A stretch of DNA of 64,000 bases from Pantoea endophytica (GTDB taxonomy: Bacteria; Pseudomonadota; Gammaproteobacteria; Enterobacterales; Enterobacteriaceae): contig NZ_PJRT01000033.1 of NCBI RefSeq assembly GCF_002858935.1, positions 620,001 to 684,000 of the forward strand. Reading direction: 5' to 3'. The notes under the pieces are model-generated. The model saw only the letters and a program-made list of their open reading frames with translations, did no database searches and was not told the DNA's origin. Position numbers and translations under genes: made by a program. Below are positions 50,203 through 58,908 of this stretch, piece by piece; position 1 is the first letter of the stretch; each line of letters opens with the position of its first letter.

Positions 50203-51096
50203 ATGTGGTCAGCCATTAGTCGTCTGTTAAGCGAGTACGCCGGTGATGCCGAAATCACCGACCGTCAGGAACTTCCCGGTGGCGATGTCCATCCCGCCTG
50301 GCGCATCCGCTATGGCGAGTTGGATGTGTTCGTCAAATGTAACACCCGCGATATGCTCACCTTGTTCAGCTGGGAAGCCGATCAACTCGACCTGCTGGCG
50401 CGCACGCAAACCGTTCGCGTCCCGAAAGTGTATGGCGTTGGCAATGATCGTGATACCAGCTTCCTGCTGCTGGAATATATTCCGCCTCATCCCTTTACCG
50501 CACAGAGCGCTTTCCAGCTCGGCCAGCAGTTGGCGCATCTACACCAATGGAGCGAGCAACCGCAATTTGGTCTCGATTTCGACAACAACATCACCACCTC
50601 ACCTCAGCCGAATAGCTGGTTACGCCGCTGGTCAGTGTTCTTCGCTGAGCAGCGCATCGGCTGGCAGCTGCAACTGGCCGCGGAAAAAGGCGTGCACTAT
50701 GGCGATACCGAACTGATTGTTGATTGTGTGCAGCGCACGTTAGCCAACCACCATCCGCAACCTTCTTTATTACACGGCGATTTGTGGCCCGCCAACTGCG
50801 CCGGCAGCGCAGAGGGTCCGTGGTTGTTTGATCCCGCCTGCTATTGGGGTGATCGCGAATGCGATTTAGCGATGCTGAGTTACTACGCCGATTTGCCGCG
50901 CCAGATCTATGATGGCTACCAGGCTGTTTGGCCACTGGAAGACGGATTCTCGCAGCGTCAGCCGGTGTATCAGCTCTATTACCTGCTGAATCGCGCTAAT
51001 GTTTTCGGCGGCAACTGGACGGGCGAAGCGCAGTTCGCCATCGGCCAGTTGTTAGATGAAGATGTGTTGGGCGGACGTCAGGCCAGACCGGCCTAA
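50203..51096 (+). CDS. yniA: Fructosamine-kinase family protein YniA
   Basis: A 297-aa kinase-fold protein of the fructosamine kinase family, probably phosphorylating ketosamines or similar sugar adducts to allow deglycation; the E. coli substrate is unproved. Catalytic loop LLHGDLWPANC and metal motif FDPACYWGDRECDLAM are intact. GAGGATT precedes the ATG. Convergent with yniB, 4 bases apart. Confidence 0.92.
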   Translation: MWSAISRLLSEYAGDAEITDRQELPGGDVHPAWRIRYGELDVFVKCNTRDMLTLFSWEADQLDLLARTQTVRVPKVYGVGNDRDTSFLLLEYIPPHPFTAQSAFQLGQQLAHLHQWSEQPQFGLDFDNNITTSPQPNSWLRRWSVFFAEQRIGWQLQLAAEKGVHYGDTELIVDCVQRTLANHHPQPSLLHGDLWPANCAGSAEGPWLFDPACYWGDRECDLAMLSYYADLPRQIYDGYQAVWPLEDGFSQRQPVYQLYYLLNRANVFGGNWTGEAQFAIGQLLDEDVLGGRQARPA

Positions 51097-51100
51097 CGTG

Positions 51101-51637
51101 TTACAGCATGCCGAGCAGTTTCAGCACAAAGTAGCCCGCGATAGCGATAATGATCGGCAGGATATAGAGCGGGAAAATCTGCAAGAAAATGGTGTGACGC
51201 GGGATGTGGATTTTCTCTTCCAGTTGCGCTCGCGTGCGCCCTTCACTGCCTTTGGCCTGTTCCATGATCAGCTGATCTTCAATTCCCTCTTTAATATGGC
51301 GCGACTGACGCCACATGCGCGCACCTGAAGCCTGCAGCGCTATGCCGACAAAGATCAGGATGTAGATCAGCCAAAACCCAATATTCGCGCCACCGTTAAA
51401 TTCCGGCACCGGAGAGTTCTGCCAAAACACATTAAGAAACGGCGTATTGAACTTCACCATGTCGACCATGACATGCACAAAATCGAGCATCACGGCATCA
51501 ATGCCCGGCTGCTTTTCACTGTGCTTAAACATAAAGCCCAGCAGCGAAATCATCGTGGATAACAATGCGGGTATAAAAATCACCCAGCCAGCCACTCGCT
51601 TGAGGATGGCGATGCGGCCAGCCTGTTGGTAAGTCAT
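51101..51637 (-). CDS. yniB: Inner-membrane protein YniB
   Basis: A 178-aa integral membrane protein, same length as E. coli YniB. Predicted helices near residues 13-37, 83-105 and 150-174, with a soluble stretch containing IKEGIEDQLIMEQAKG. Function unknown. The ATG at 51637 is set by family length; GGGAGACACC lies just upstream. Confidence 0.9.
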   Translation of the reverse strand: MTYQQAGRIAILKRVAGWVIFIPALLSTMISLLGFMFKHSEKQPGIDAVMLDFVHVMVDMVKFNTPFLNVFWQNSPVPEFNGGANIGFWLIYILIFVGIALQASGARMWRQSRHIKEGIEDQLIMEQAKGSEGRTRAQLEEKIHIPRHTIFLQIFPLYILPIIIAIAGYFVLKLLGML

Positions 51638-51779
51638 GGTGTCTCCCTGAACCAAAAATAGTTTTGCCTAAGTCTACCTGCACTACTGCAATTTTTCCTG
51701 AAAAATGCGTGGCCTGCCGCAAGTCGGCTTTATCCGGCTCTCGTGCTATGGTAAGCCAAATTTCTAAGGGAGCAGTTAT

Positions 51780-52448
51780 ATGTCATATCGTCGTCCTGTA
51801 TTGGCCGCCATCTTTGATATGGATGGATTGTTGATCGACTCAGAACCGCTGTGGGATCGCGCGGAACTGGATATTTTCGCCAGCCTTGGCGTGGATATCA
51901 CCCGCCGCCACGAGTTGCCCGATACGCTGGGTCTGCGCATCGATCAAACCGTGCGCATGTGGTTTGAAGCGCTGCCGTGGAGCGGCCCGGATCAACAGGA
52001 AGTGACGCAACGCATCATCGCCCGCGCGCTGGCGCTGGTGGAAGAGACGCGTCCGCTGCTGCCTGGCGTGGAGCAGGCGCTGCAACTGTGCCAGCAGCAA
52101 GGTTTGAAAATCGGCCTCGCCTCCGCCTCGCCGCTGCACATGCTGGAGCGCGTGCTGGAGATGTTTGACCTGCGCAAATACTTTGATGTGCTGGCGTCCG
52201 CGGAAGCGCTGCCGTACAGCAAGCCGCATCCGCAGGTCTATCTCGACGCCGCAGCCAAACTGGGTATCGATCCGCTTAACTGCGTCACGCTGGAAGATTC
52301 TTTCAACGGCATGATCGCTACCAAAGCCGCACGCATGCGTTCAATTGTGGTGCCGGCGGCCGAGCATCGTGAAGATGCGCGTTGGGCGCTGGCCAATGTG
52401 ATTCTTGATGATTTAACCCAGCTCAAACCCGAACATCTGCACGGTTAA
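51780..52448 (+). CDS. hxpB: Hexitol/2-deoxyglucose phosphatase HxpB (YniC)
   Basis: A 222-aa HAD-superfamily phosphatase that hydrolyses sugar phosphates such as 2-deoxyglucose 6-phosphate and sorbitol/mannitol phosphates. Motif I FDMDGLLIDSEPLW with nucleophile Asp13 and acid Asp15; motif II SAS (LASASPLHM), motif III lysine in YSKPHPQVY, motif IV EDSFNG. AAGGGAG 9 bases before the ATG. Confidence 0.95.
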   Translation: MSYRRPVLAAIFDMDGLLIDSEPLWDRAELDIFASLGVDITRRHELPDTLGLRIDQTVRMWFEALPWSGPDQQEVTQRIIARALALVEETRPLLPGVEQALQLCQQQGLKIGLASASPLHMLERVLEMFDLRKYFDVLASAEALPYSKPHPQVYLDAAAKLGIDPLNCVTLEDSFNGMIATKAARMRSIVVPAAEHREDARWALANVILDDLTQLKPEHLHG

Positions 52449-52452
52449 TCGC

Positions 52453-52476
52453 AGCCCGCTTAACGCGGGCTTTTTT
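52453..52476 (+). terminator. hxpB terminator
   Basis: AGCCCGC / GCGGGCT stem with a TTAAC loop and six T residues, 5 bases past the stop. Confidence 0.92.
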
Positions 52477-52501
52477 ATGCAACTTGATCGCGCACGCAAA
52501 T

Positions 52502-52522
52502 AAATAAAACATCGTTTCATTT
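52502..52522. promoter_or_regulatory. KdgR-type operator upstream of kduI
   Basis: The core AATAAAACATCGTTTCATT (52503-52521) matches the KdgR operator AATGAAACATTGTTTCATT at 17 of 19 positions and is flanked by A and T that extend it. KdgR represses pectin and ketodeoxygluconate genes in pectinolytic enterobacteria and E. coli. It ends 84 bases before kduI. Confidence 0.85.
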
Positions 52523-52605
52523 TTATTGAATTCACATCTCATCCTGCCTAAGATGCCCAAAGACCCGCATCGGGACCACTTCCTTTGACTCTTGAGAGGC
52601 CTGAG

Positions 52606-53442
52606 ATGGACATTCGTCAAAGCATTCATAGCGAGCATGCCAAAACCCTGGACACGGACGGCTTACGCCGTGAGTTTCTGATCGACAAGATTTTCGACGC
52701 CGACAATTACACCCTCACTTACAGCCAAATCGATCGCATCATTATCGGCGGCGTGATGCCGGTGCAGAAACCGGTGACTATCGGCCATGAAGTGGGTAAG
52801 CAGCTGGGCGTAAGTTACTTCCTCGAACGCCGAGAACTCGGCGTAATCAACATCGGTGGACCCGGGGTGATTGAAGTGGATGGTAAATCCTGGGAGATTG
52901 GTCAGCAGGAAGCGTTGTATGTCGGACAAGGCACGCAGAGCGTGATTTTCCGCAGCAGCGATGCCAGCCGCCCGGCGAAGTTTTACTACAATAGCGCGCC
53001 GGCACACACCCATTATCCAGACAAAAAAATCACCCTCGACGAGGCAGTGAAAGCCACGCTCGGCGACGCGGCCACCTCGAACCGCCGCACCATTAACAAA
53101 TTCATCGTGCCCGACGTGTTGCCAACCTGCCAGTTAACCATGGGATTAACCCGCCTTGATGACGGCAACTTGTGGAACACCATGCCGTGTCACACCCACG
53201 AACGCCGCATGGAAGTCTATTTCTATTTCGATATGGCCGACGACAGCGCCGTGTTCCACATGATGGGCCAGCCGCAGGAGACGCGTCATCTATTGGTCCA
53301 TAACGAGCAAGCGGTGATTTCACCGAGCTGGTCGATTCATGCGGGCGTGGGAACGCAGCGCTATACCTTTATCTGGGGCATGGTGGGTGAAAACCAGGTA
53401 TTTGATGACATGGACCACGTCAATATCAGCGCACTGCGCTAA
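52606..53442 (+). CDS. kduI: 5-keto-4-deoxyuronate isomerase KduI
   Basis: A 278-aa cupin enzyme converting 4-deoxy-L-threo-5-hexosulose uronate (from unsaturated oligogalacturonates) to 3-deoxy-D-glycero-2,5-hexodiulosonate. Zinc ligands at E. coli numbering: His196, His198, Glu203 (PCHTHERRMEV) and His245 (SIHAG). ATG at 52606 after GAGGCC. Followed 13 bases later by kduD. Not at this place in E. coli, so the pair marks an insertion relative to it. Confidence 0.95.
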   Translation: MDIRQSIHSEHAKTLDTDGLRREFLIDKIFDADNYTLTYSQIDRIIIGGVMPVQKPVTIGHEVGKQLGVSYFLERRELGVINIGGPGVIEVDGKSWEIGQQEALYVGQGTQSVIFRSSDASRPAKFYYNSAPAHTHYPDKKITLDEAVKATLGDAATSNRRTINKFIVPDVLPTCQLTMGLTRLDDGNLWNTMPCHTHERRMEVYFYFDMADDSAVFHMMGQPQETRHLLVHNEQAVISPSWSIHAGVGTQRYTFIWGMVGENQVFDDMDHVNISALR

Positions 53443-53455
53443 CAAGGAGCGAATC

Positions 53456-54217
53456 ATGATACTCAACGCATTTAATCTTGCAGGCAAAATCGCGCTGGTC
53501 ACCGGCTGCAATACCGGTTTAGGACAAGGTATGGCGCTGGGTCTGGCGCAGGCGGGATGTGACATTATTGGCGTTAACCGCGCCGGACCGGATGATACGC
53601 AGGCCAAAGTTGAGGCGTTAGGCCGCCGTTTTTGGTCAATTCAGGCCGATCTGACCAAGCCGTCCATCGTGCCGCAAATTGTTGAACAGGCGGTGGCGCT
53701 TGCCGGTCGCATTGATATCCTGGTGAATAACGCCGGCATCATTCGTCGCGAAGATGCGCTTAACTTCAGCGAGCAGGATTGGGATGATGTGATGAACATC
53801 AACAGCAAAAGCCTGTTCTTCCTGTCACAGCAGGTCGCCCGGCAGTTTATCGCGCAAGGCAATGGCGGCAAGATCATCAATATCGCCTCGATGCTGTCGT
53901 TCCAGGGCGGCATTCGCGTGCCTTCTTATACCGCATCAAAAAGCGCAGTGATGGGGTTGACTCGTTTGATGGCCAACGAATGGGCGAAGCACGGCATCAA
54001 TGTTAACGCCATTGCACCGGGCTACATGGCCACCAATAACACGGAACAGCTGCGCAGCGATGAGTCACGCAACGAGGAGATTTTAGGCCGCATTCCATCA
54101 GGTCGCTGGGGCATCCCGGACGACATGATGGGCCCGATTGTGTTCCTCGCCTCCAGCGCCTCCGACTATGTGCAAGGTTATACGTTGGCCGTCGACGGCG
54201 GATGGTTAGCGCGCTAG
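53456..54217 (+). CDS. kduD: 2-dehydro-3-deoxy-D-gluconate 5-dehydrogenase KduD
   Basis: A 253-aa short-chain dehydrogenase that reduces the KduI product to 2-keto-3-deoxygluconate (KDG), which enters central metabolism through KdgK and Eda. NAD-binding TGCNTGLGQG (residues 16-25), NNAG (91-94), catalytic Ser145, Tyr158 and Lys162 (SYTASKSA). ATG at 53456 follows AAGGAGCG; longer in-frame starts inside kduI are rejected by family length. Confidence 0.95.
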   Translation: MILNAFNLAGKIALVTGCNTGLGQGMALGLAQAGCDIIGVNRAGPDDTQAKVEALGRRFWSIQADLTKPSIVPQIVEQAVALAGRIDILVNNAGIIRREDALNFSEQDWDDVMNINSKSLFFLSQQVARQFIAQGNGGKIINIASMLSFQGGIRVPSYTASKSAVMGLTRLMANEWAKHGINVNAIAPGYMATNNTEQLRSDESRNEEILGRIPSGRWGIPDDMMGPIVFLASSASDYVQGYTLAVDGGWLAR

Positions 54218-54230
54218 GCTAACCCGTTCT

Positions 54231-54257
54231 TTTCCCGCGTCATTGTGACGCGGGAAA
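54231..54257 (+). terminator. Hairpin after kduD
   Basis: TTTCCCGCGTCA / TGACGCGGGAAA, a perfect 12-bp stem with a TTG loop, 13 bases past the stop; only A-rich sequence follows, so this may be bidirectional or partial. Confidence 0.65.
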
Positions 54258-54300
54258 GTGAAAAATATTAACGCTTCGTTACAGCGTCACCATTCTCATT

Positions 54301-54337
54301 CACTGGATAAATCCCTATACTGGATGCATCGACAGTT
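54301..54337. promoter_or_regulatory. LexA box(es) upstream of ydjM
   Basis: TACTGGATGCATCGACAGTT (54318-54337) is CTG-N10-CAG, the LexA core, ending 20 bases before the ydjM ATG. A weaker site begins CACTGGATAAATCCCTAT (54301-54318). The layout recalls the two SOS boxes reported for E. coli ydjM. The stronger box is degenerate inside (GG instead of GT after CT). Confidence 0.75.
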
Positions 54338-54357
54338 TTATGCAGCCAGGTTTCATC

Positions 54358-54945
54358 ATGACGGCCGAAGGCCATATCATTTTTGCCATTGCCAGCGCCA
54401 TTTTTGCCAAGCGCGCGGAGCTGACGCCAGTATTGGCCAGCGCCGACTGGTGGCATTTAGTGCCTGCTGCGCTGTTAACCTGCCTGCTGCCCGATATCGA
54501 TCACCCTAAATCCGTGTTAGGCCAGCGCTTAAGGTGGCTATCGCATCCCATCGCCCGCATCTTTGGTCATCGCGGTTTTACCCACAGTTTGCTGGCGGTG
54601 GCGGTGAGTTTGTGGCTATTCCAGATCAATGTACCCGCCGACTGGTTTCTTCCCGCCGACGTGCTGCAAGGCATGACGCTCGGCTATCTCAGCCATATTG
54701 TCGCCGATATGCTCACGCCCGCCGGCGTGCCGCTACTGTGGCCCTGCCGCTGGCGCTTCCGTTTGCCCATCCTGAATAGTCAAAAAGGTAACCAGCTGGA
54801 GCGCGCACTTTGTCTGGCGCTGGTCGGTTATGCGTTATGGTTCCCGCCCGGCATGCCCTCTTTTGGTGCCAACGGCTGGCCGGAGCAACTGTTCAATACG
54901 CTACAAAATGGCGTCGGTCGGTTGGTTAATGGTCAAAACGGTTAA
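54358..54945 (+). CDS. ydjM: Membrane-bound metal-dependent hydrolase YdjM
   Basis: A 195-aa inner-membrane protein of the YdjM/YbcI (DUF457) family, predicted metal-dependent hydrolase. Acidic/His motifs in membrane context: LLPDIDHPKS, FGHRGFTHSLL and SHIVADMLTPAGVPLLWP. Target unknown; in E. coli it belongs to the LexA regulon, and LexA-type boxes lie upstream here. ATG at 54358 gives the family start MTAEGH. Confidence 0.92.
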   Translation: MTAEGHIIFAIASAIFAKRAELTPVLASADWWHLVPAALLTCLLPDIDHPKSVLGQRLRWLSHPIARIFGHRGFTHSLLAVAVSLWLFQINVPADWFLPADVLQGMTLGYLSHIVADMLTPAGVPLLWPCRWRFRLPILNSQKGNQLERALCLALVGYALWFPPGMPSFGANGWPEQLFNTLQNGVGRLVNGQNG

Positions 54946-55031
54946 TAAGCAGTCGAATCAAGCGTTAAAGTTATAAAGCATTCTTTTTGGGTATAAGCCC
55001 GCCCCACGCTGAACTGATAACATTCCAAATA

Positions 55032-55045
55032 TTCCCTAACGGGAA
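55032..55045. promoter_or_regulatory. Inverted repeat upstream of tcyP
   Basis: TTCCC-TAAC-GGGAA, a 5-bp perfect inverted repeat 54 bases before the tcyP start. It might be a regulator site; CysB control is known for E. coli tcyP but this does not clearly match a CysB site. Confidence 0.3.
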
Positions 55046-55098
55046 CTTACTGTTTTTCGTGCCATCCCAGGATGGCGCGTCACACTCTGGAGTTGAGC

Positions 55099-56490
55099 AT
55101 GGATTTTCCCCTCATTATTAATATCGTGGCGTTTATCGCACTCCTGATTCTGCTGAATCGGATTGGCAACCAAAGCTGGAGCCTGTCCAAACGCGTGCTG
55201 ACCGGTTTGGTTTTCGGTGTGGCCTTTGGTCTGGCGCTGCAAACCATCTATGGCGAAAACAGCCCAACCGTGAAAGCGTCGATTGGCTGGTTCAATATCG
55301 TCGGTAACGGCTACGTGCAATTGTTGCAGATGATCGTGATGCCGCTGGTGTTCGCCTCGATTCTGAGCGCGGTCGCACGTCTGCACAATGCCTCATCGCT
55401 GGGTAAAATCAGCGTGCTGACCATTGGCGTACTGCTGTTTACCACCGCGATTTCCGCGCTGGTCGGCGTGCTGGTGACCGGCCTGTTTGGCCTTAGCGCT
55501 GAAGGTCTGGTGCAAGGTGCGCAGGAAACCGCGCGTCTGAGCGCGATTCAGAGCAACTACGTGGGCAAAGTGGCTGATCTCAGCACGCCACAGCTGCTGC
55601 TCTCCTTCATTCCGAAAAACCCGTTTGCCGATCTGGCGGGCGCCAATCCCACCTCGATCATCAGCGTAGTGATTTTCGCCGCCTTCCTCGGTGTGGCGGC
55701 CCTGCAACTGCTGAAAGATGACAAGGTAAAAGGCGAGCGCGTGCTGGTAGCGATCGATACCCTGCAATCCTGGGTCATGAAGCTGGTGCGTTTGATCATG
55801 AAGCTGACGCCGTACGGTGTGCTGGCGCTGATGACCAAAGTAGTAGCCGGTTCCAACCTGCAGGACATCATTAAGCTGGGTGGCTTTGTGGTGGCCTCTT
55901 ATCTCGGTCTGGCGATCATGTTTGCCGTACATGCGCTGCTGCTGTCGGTTAACGGCATCAATCCAATGCGCTTCTTCCGTAAAGTATGGCCGGTGATCAC
56001 CTTCGCCTTCACCAGCCGTTCCAGCGCCGCCAGTATTCCACTGAATGTGGAGACTCAAACGCGTCGCCTGGGCGTGCCAGAATCGATCGCCAGCTTCTCG
56101 GCGTCATTCGGTGCCACCATCGGCCAGAACGGCTGTGCCGGTCTCTATCCCACCATGCTGGCGGTGATGGTTGCGCCAACCGTGGGCATCAACCCGTTTG
56201 ATCCAATGTGGATTGCAACGCTGGTAGGTATCGTGACGCTGAGTTCTGCCGGTGTGGCTGGCGTCGGCGGCGGTGCCACCTTCGCCGCGCTGATCGTGCT
56301 GCCAGCGATGGGCCTGCCGGTCACGCTGGTCGCGCTGCTGATCTCCATCGAACCGCTGATCGATATGGGGCGTACCGCGCTCAACGTTAATGGTTCAATG
56401 ACCGCCGGTTCACTCACCAGCCGCTGGCTCGGATTGACCGACAAGAAAGTGCTGGAGAGCGACGAACACGCCGAACTGGCACACCGCTAA
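55099..56490 (+). CDS. tcyP: L-cystine transporter TcyP (YdjN)
   Basis: A 463-aa inner-membrane symporter of the dicarboxylate/amino acid:cation symporter (GltP-like) family that imports L-cystine; same length as E. coli YdjN. Core motifs: FTSRSSAASIPLNVE (serine-rich hairpin 1 region), SFGATIGQNGCAGLYP and SIEPLIDMGRTALNVNGS. ATG at 55099 follows GGAGTTGAGC. It supplies cysteine sulfur, relevant to the nearby suf and gsh-dependent functions. Confidence 0.95.
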   Translation: MDFPLIINIVAFIALLILLNRIGNQSWSLSKRVLTGLVFGVAFGLALQTIYGENSPTVKASIGWFNIVGNGYVQLLQMIVMPLVFASILSAVARLHNASSLGKISVLTIGVLLFTTAISALVGVLVTGLFGLSAEGLVQGAQETARLSAIQSNYVGKVADLSTPQLLLSFIPKNPFADLAGANPTSIISVVIFAAFLGVAALQLLKDDKVKGERVLVAIDTLQSWVMKLVRLIMKLTPYGVLALMTKVVAGSNLQDIIKLGGFVVASYLGLAIMFAVHALLLSVNGINPMRFFRKVWPVITFAFTSRSSAASIPLNVETQTRRLGVPESIASFSASFGATIGQNGCAGLYPTMLAVMVAPTVGINPFDPMWIATLVGIVTLSSAGVAGVGGGATFAALIVLPAMGLPVTLVALLISIEPLIDMGRTALNVNGSMTAGSLTSRWLGLTDKKVLESDEHAELAHR

Positions 56491-56506
56491 ATTGATGAGT
56501 TGCAAC

Positions 56507-56537
56507 AACGGCAGATCGCAAGGTCTGCCGTTTTTTT
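56507..56537 (+). terminator. tcyP terminator
   Basis: AACGGCAGA / TCTGCCGTT 9-bp stem, 8-base loop and seven T, 17 bases past the stop. Confidence 0.92.
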
Positions 56538-56559
56538 ATGCCTGCGATATGCTCCATAA

Positions 56560-56579
56560 GGTCGCCGTTTATGACGACC
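56560..56579. repeat. REP-like hairpin GGTCGCC, copy 3
   Basis: GGTCGCC-GTTTAT-GACGACC with flanking AA/TT extending the stem; same loop as copy 1 and one mismatch in the stem. It lies just after the tcyP terminator. Confidence 0.7.
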
Positions 56580-56731
56580 TTACCCGCTTTCCTCCCCAAT
56601 TCAACCCAATCATGGCGCTAGCGTCAGGAAAGCGTTAAGCATGGTAAACAGAGGAAAAATCAGCCGCTTTTCGCTTGAGTTTTCGCTCAGGAAGGCCAAT
56701 TCTGCTGTTAATCACAGCAGGAGAATCACCG

Positions 56732-57115
56732 ATGAAAACAGTTATCGCCTCGGTGCTGGCGTTAACCTTATTAACACCAGCCATCAGTTTTGCCCATCCC
56801 GGCGGTTGGGGCCCCGGCCCAGGCCCGCATTGGGGTGGAGGTCCACGTTGGGGCGGTCCCGGCCCGCTGCGTTTCCTACCCGAAGCAGCAACCGCCGTGT
56901 TGCTGGGCGGTCTGACCTATTACATGCTGAACGGTAACTACTATCAGCGTCAGGGCGACACCTATGTAGTGGTGCAGCCGCCTGAAGCCCCGCCGGGCGG
57001 CGGTATGCGCGTGCTGGATTTCAACGGCAAGCGTTATTACGTGCAGGAAGGTCATTACTACCAGCGCGAGATCGGCGGCGAGTATATCGAAGTGCCGCGT
57101 CCTTACGGTTTATAA
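56732..57115 (+). CDS. Secreted Gly/Pro-rich protein, DUF6515-like
   Basis: A 127-aa protein with a signal peptide (about 1-20, ending SFAHP). Then a Gly/Pro/Trp-rich stretch (residues about 22-47), a hydrophobic segment (AATAVLLGGLTYYML), and repeated YYQR/YYV motifs (NGNYYQRQGDTYVVV, GKRYYVQEGHYYQRE) typical of DUF6515-type envelope proteins. Function unknown; assignment is by pattern. GGAGAATC precedes the ATG at 56732. Convergent with osmE. Confidence 0.75.
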   Translation: MKTVIASVLALTLLTPAISFAHPGGWGPGPGPHWGGGPRWGGPGPLRFLPEAATAVLLGGLTYYMLNGNYYQRQGDTYVVVQPPEAPPGGGMRVLDFNGKRYYVQEGHYYQREIGGEYIEVPRPYGL

Positions 57116-57128
57116 GCGCCACAACGAA

Positions 57129-57155
57129 AAACGGCCCGTCAATGACGGGCCGTTT
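57129..57155. terminator. Bidirectional terminator before osmE end
   Basis: AAACGGCCCGTC / GACGGGCCGTTT 12-bp perfect stem with an AAT loop between convergent genes, with A-run on the left and T-rich sequence on the right. Confidence 0.88.
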
Positions 57156-57170
57156 CTTATTCTGCTGCGA

Positions 57171-57506
57171 TTACTGAGCCGCTTGCGGATCGGTATCGTA
57201 GTCTTTACAGCTCTGGAAACCGTAGTTCATGACGCGACCGGTGTCGTTATAGCTCACGAAGTAGGTCTGCGGTTTGCCGTCGCGCTCGCCAATCACGTAA
57301 GTCTGGCAAGTGCCGCGGGCGTGAACCATGGTGATTTCAGTAGACGCTGGGCCGGCAATCTGGCGAACCTGATCGCGCGTCATGCCTTTCTTAACATCCT
57401 TCACTACCGGCTTGGTTACGTAGCTTTCGGCTTTGTCATAAGTCGTACAACCAGACAGGGCTGCCAGCGTCATAGCGGCAGCGATACATCCCATCACTTT
57501 ATTCAT
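57171..57506 (-). CDS. osmE: Osmotically inducible lipoprotein OsmE
   Basis: A 111-aa lipoprotein of the SmpA/OmlA (BamE-like) family; lipobox ALSGC with lipidated Cys20, then VVKDVKKGMTRDQVRQIAGPAS and HARGTCQTYVIGERDGKPQTYFV. In E. coli osmE is induced by high osmolarity and sigma-S and is next to nadE. Here an MFS gene separates them. Confidence 0.93.
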   Translation of the reverse strand: MNKVMGCIAAAMTLAALSGCTTYDKAESYVTKPVVKDVKKGMTRDQVRQIAGPASTEITMVHARGTCQTYVIGERDGKPQTYFVSYNDTGRVMNYGFQSCKDYDTDPQAAQ

Positions 57507-57698
57507 GTTGTTGTTCCTCGTTTTTTTGTCCGTGTGAAATTAGCCTGGAACATAAATCCAGATTTATCAACTTTATGGGATAAATTTAGCTAAATTCCGA
57601 AGCGTTAGGATTTGGTAAAAATGCTGTGTTGATGCGCTACGGTTCGTATAATCACCCGCGAAAAAATACCTATAGCAATGAATAAAGACAGAGGATTA

Positions 57699-58889
57699 AT
57701 GACACCTGCACCTTCTCATCGGCTGGTTTATGCCATCACGCTGGGCCTGCTCGCTGCGCTCGGGCCACTTTGTATCGATCTATATCTGCCGGCGCTACCG
57801 GAGCTGGCGCGCGATCTGCACACCGAAACCGCCACGGCGCAGCTGAGCCTCACCGCTGGCTTGCTGGGTTTAGGTGCGGGTCAATTGCTGTTTGGGCCAA
57901 TGAGCGACAAGTTTGGTCGCCTCCGTCCGCTACTGTTATCGCTGGTGCTGCTGTTTATTGCCTCGATTGGCTGTGCGCTGGCAAAAGACATCCACTCGCT
58001 GCTGGTAGCGCGTCTGTTTCAAGGTTTGGCAGGCGCCGGCGGCGCGGTGCTGTCGCGTGCCATTGCCCGAGATATGTATAGCGGCCATGAGCTGACGCGT
58101 TTCTTTGCACTGCTGATGCTGGTCAACGGTTTAGCGCCGATTGGTGCGCCGGTGCTGGGCGGCGCGTTGATGACGGTGCTTAACTGGCGCGGCATTTTCG
58201 TGGTGCTCGGCTGCATTGCCGTCGTGCTGATCTTCCTTGCCCGCTGGAAATTGCACGAAACTTTACCGCCAGCGCGCCGCAGTCAGGGCTCGATCTTTTC
58301 CGCCTGGGCGGCGCTTGGCCAGGTCGTCACGCATCGGCAGTTTATGGGCTTCTGCCTGACGCAAGGTTTTATGATGTCCGGCATGTTTGCCTATATCGGC
58401 GCCTCGCCGTTTGTACTGCAACAGCTGTATGGCCTGACGCCGCAAGCCTTTAGCTTCTGCTTCGCTGCCAACGGCTTCGGCCTGATTATTGCATCACAAA
58501 CCAGTGCGCGCCTCTGTCCGCTGTGGGGAGAATATCGCGTACTGAAAGGTGGCCTGACGCTGGCGTTTGTTGCGTCGAGCGGCTTGCTGCTGGCGGGACT
58601 TACCGGCGCAGCGCTGCCAGTTCTGCTGGTCGCGCTGTTCTTCACCATCGCCAGTAATGGCGTGATCGCCACCACCGCTTCTTCGCTGGCGATGCAGAGC
58701 CAGGGCCAGCGCGCGGGCAGCGCCTCGGCGGTGATTGGCGTCGGCATGTTCACCTTTGGTGCCATCAGCGTACCCATTACCGGCCTGGGCGGCACCTCGG
58801 TCGCGAGCATGACCGGCACCATCTTTGGCTGCTTTATGCTGGCGATTGTGTCGTTCAATCTGCTGGTGCAGAAGGCAAAAAACGTCTGA
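57699..58889 (+). CDS. Bcr/CflA-type MFS exporter
   Basis: A 396-aa, 12-helix major facilitator of the Bcr/CflA drug-resistance group, with DLYLPALPELARDL in helix 1 and GPMSDKFGRLRP after helix 2. Substrate unknown; related to but distinct from punC in this window. I use the ATG at 57699 because AGAGGA lies just before it; an ATG at 57678 adds 7 residues. It sits between osmE and nadE, where E. coli has no such gene. Confidence 0.85.
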   Translation: MTPAPSHRLVYAITLGLLAALGPLCIDLYLPALPELARDLHTETATAQLSLTAGLLGLGAGQLLFGPMSDKFGRLRPLLLSLVLLFIASIGCALAKDIHSLLVARLFQGLAGAGGAVLSRAIARDMYSGHELTRFFALLMLVNGLAPIGAPVLGGALMTVLNWRGIFVVLGCIAVVLIFLARWKLHETLPPARRSQGSIFSAWAALGQVVTHRQFMGFCLTQGFMMSGMFAYIGASPFVLQQLYGLTPQAFSFCFAANGFGLIIASQTSARLCPLWGEYRVLKGGLTLAFVASSGLLLAGLTGAALPVLLVALFFTIASNGVIATTASSLAMQSQGQRAGSASAVIGVGMFTFGAISVPITGLGGTSVASMTGTIFGCFMLAIVSFNLLVQKAKNV

Positions 58890-58908
58890 TTTGCCAGCAA
58901 ATAACCTG

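Noticed and set aside
55393..56058. 221-codon open frame opposite tcyP
   Set aside because: Antisense shadow of a conserved transporter gene; Gln/His/Arg-rich composition without plausible domains.
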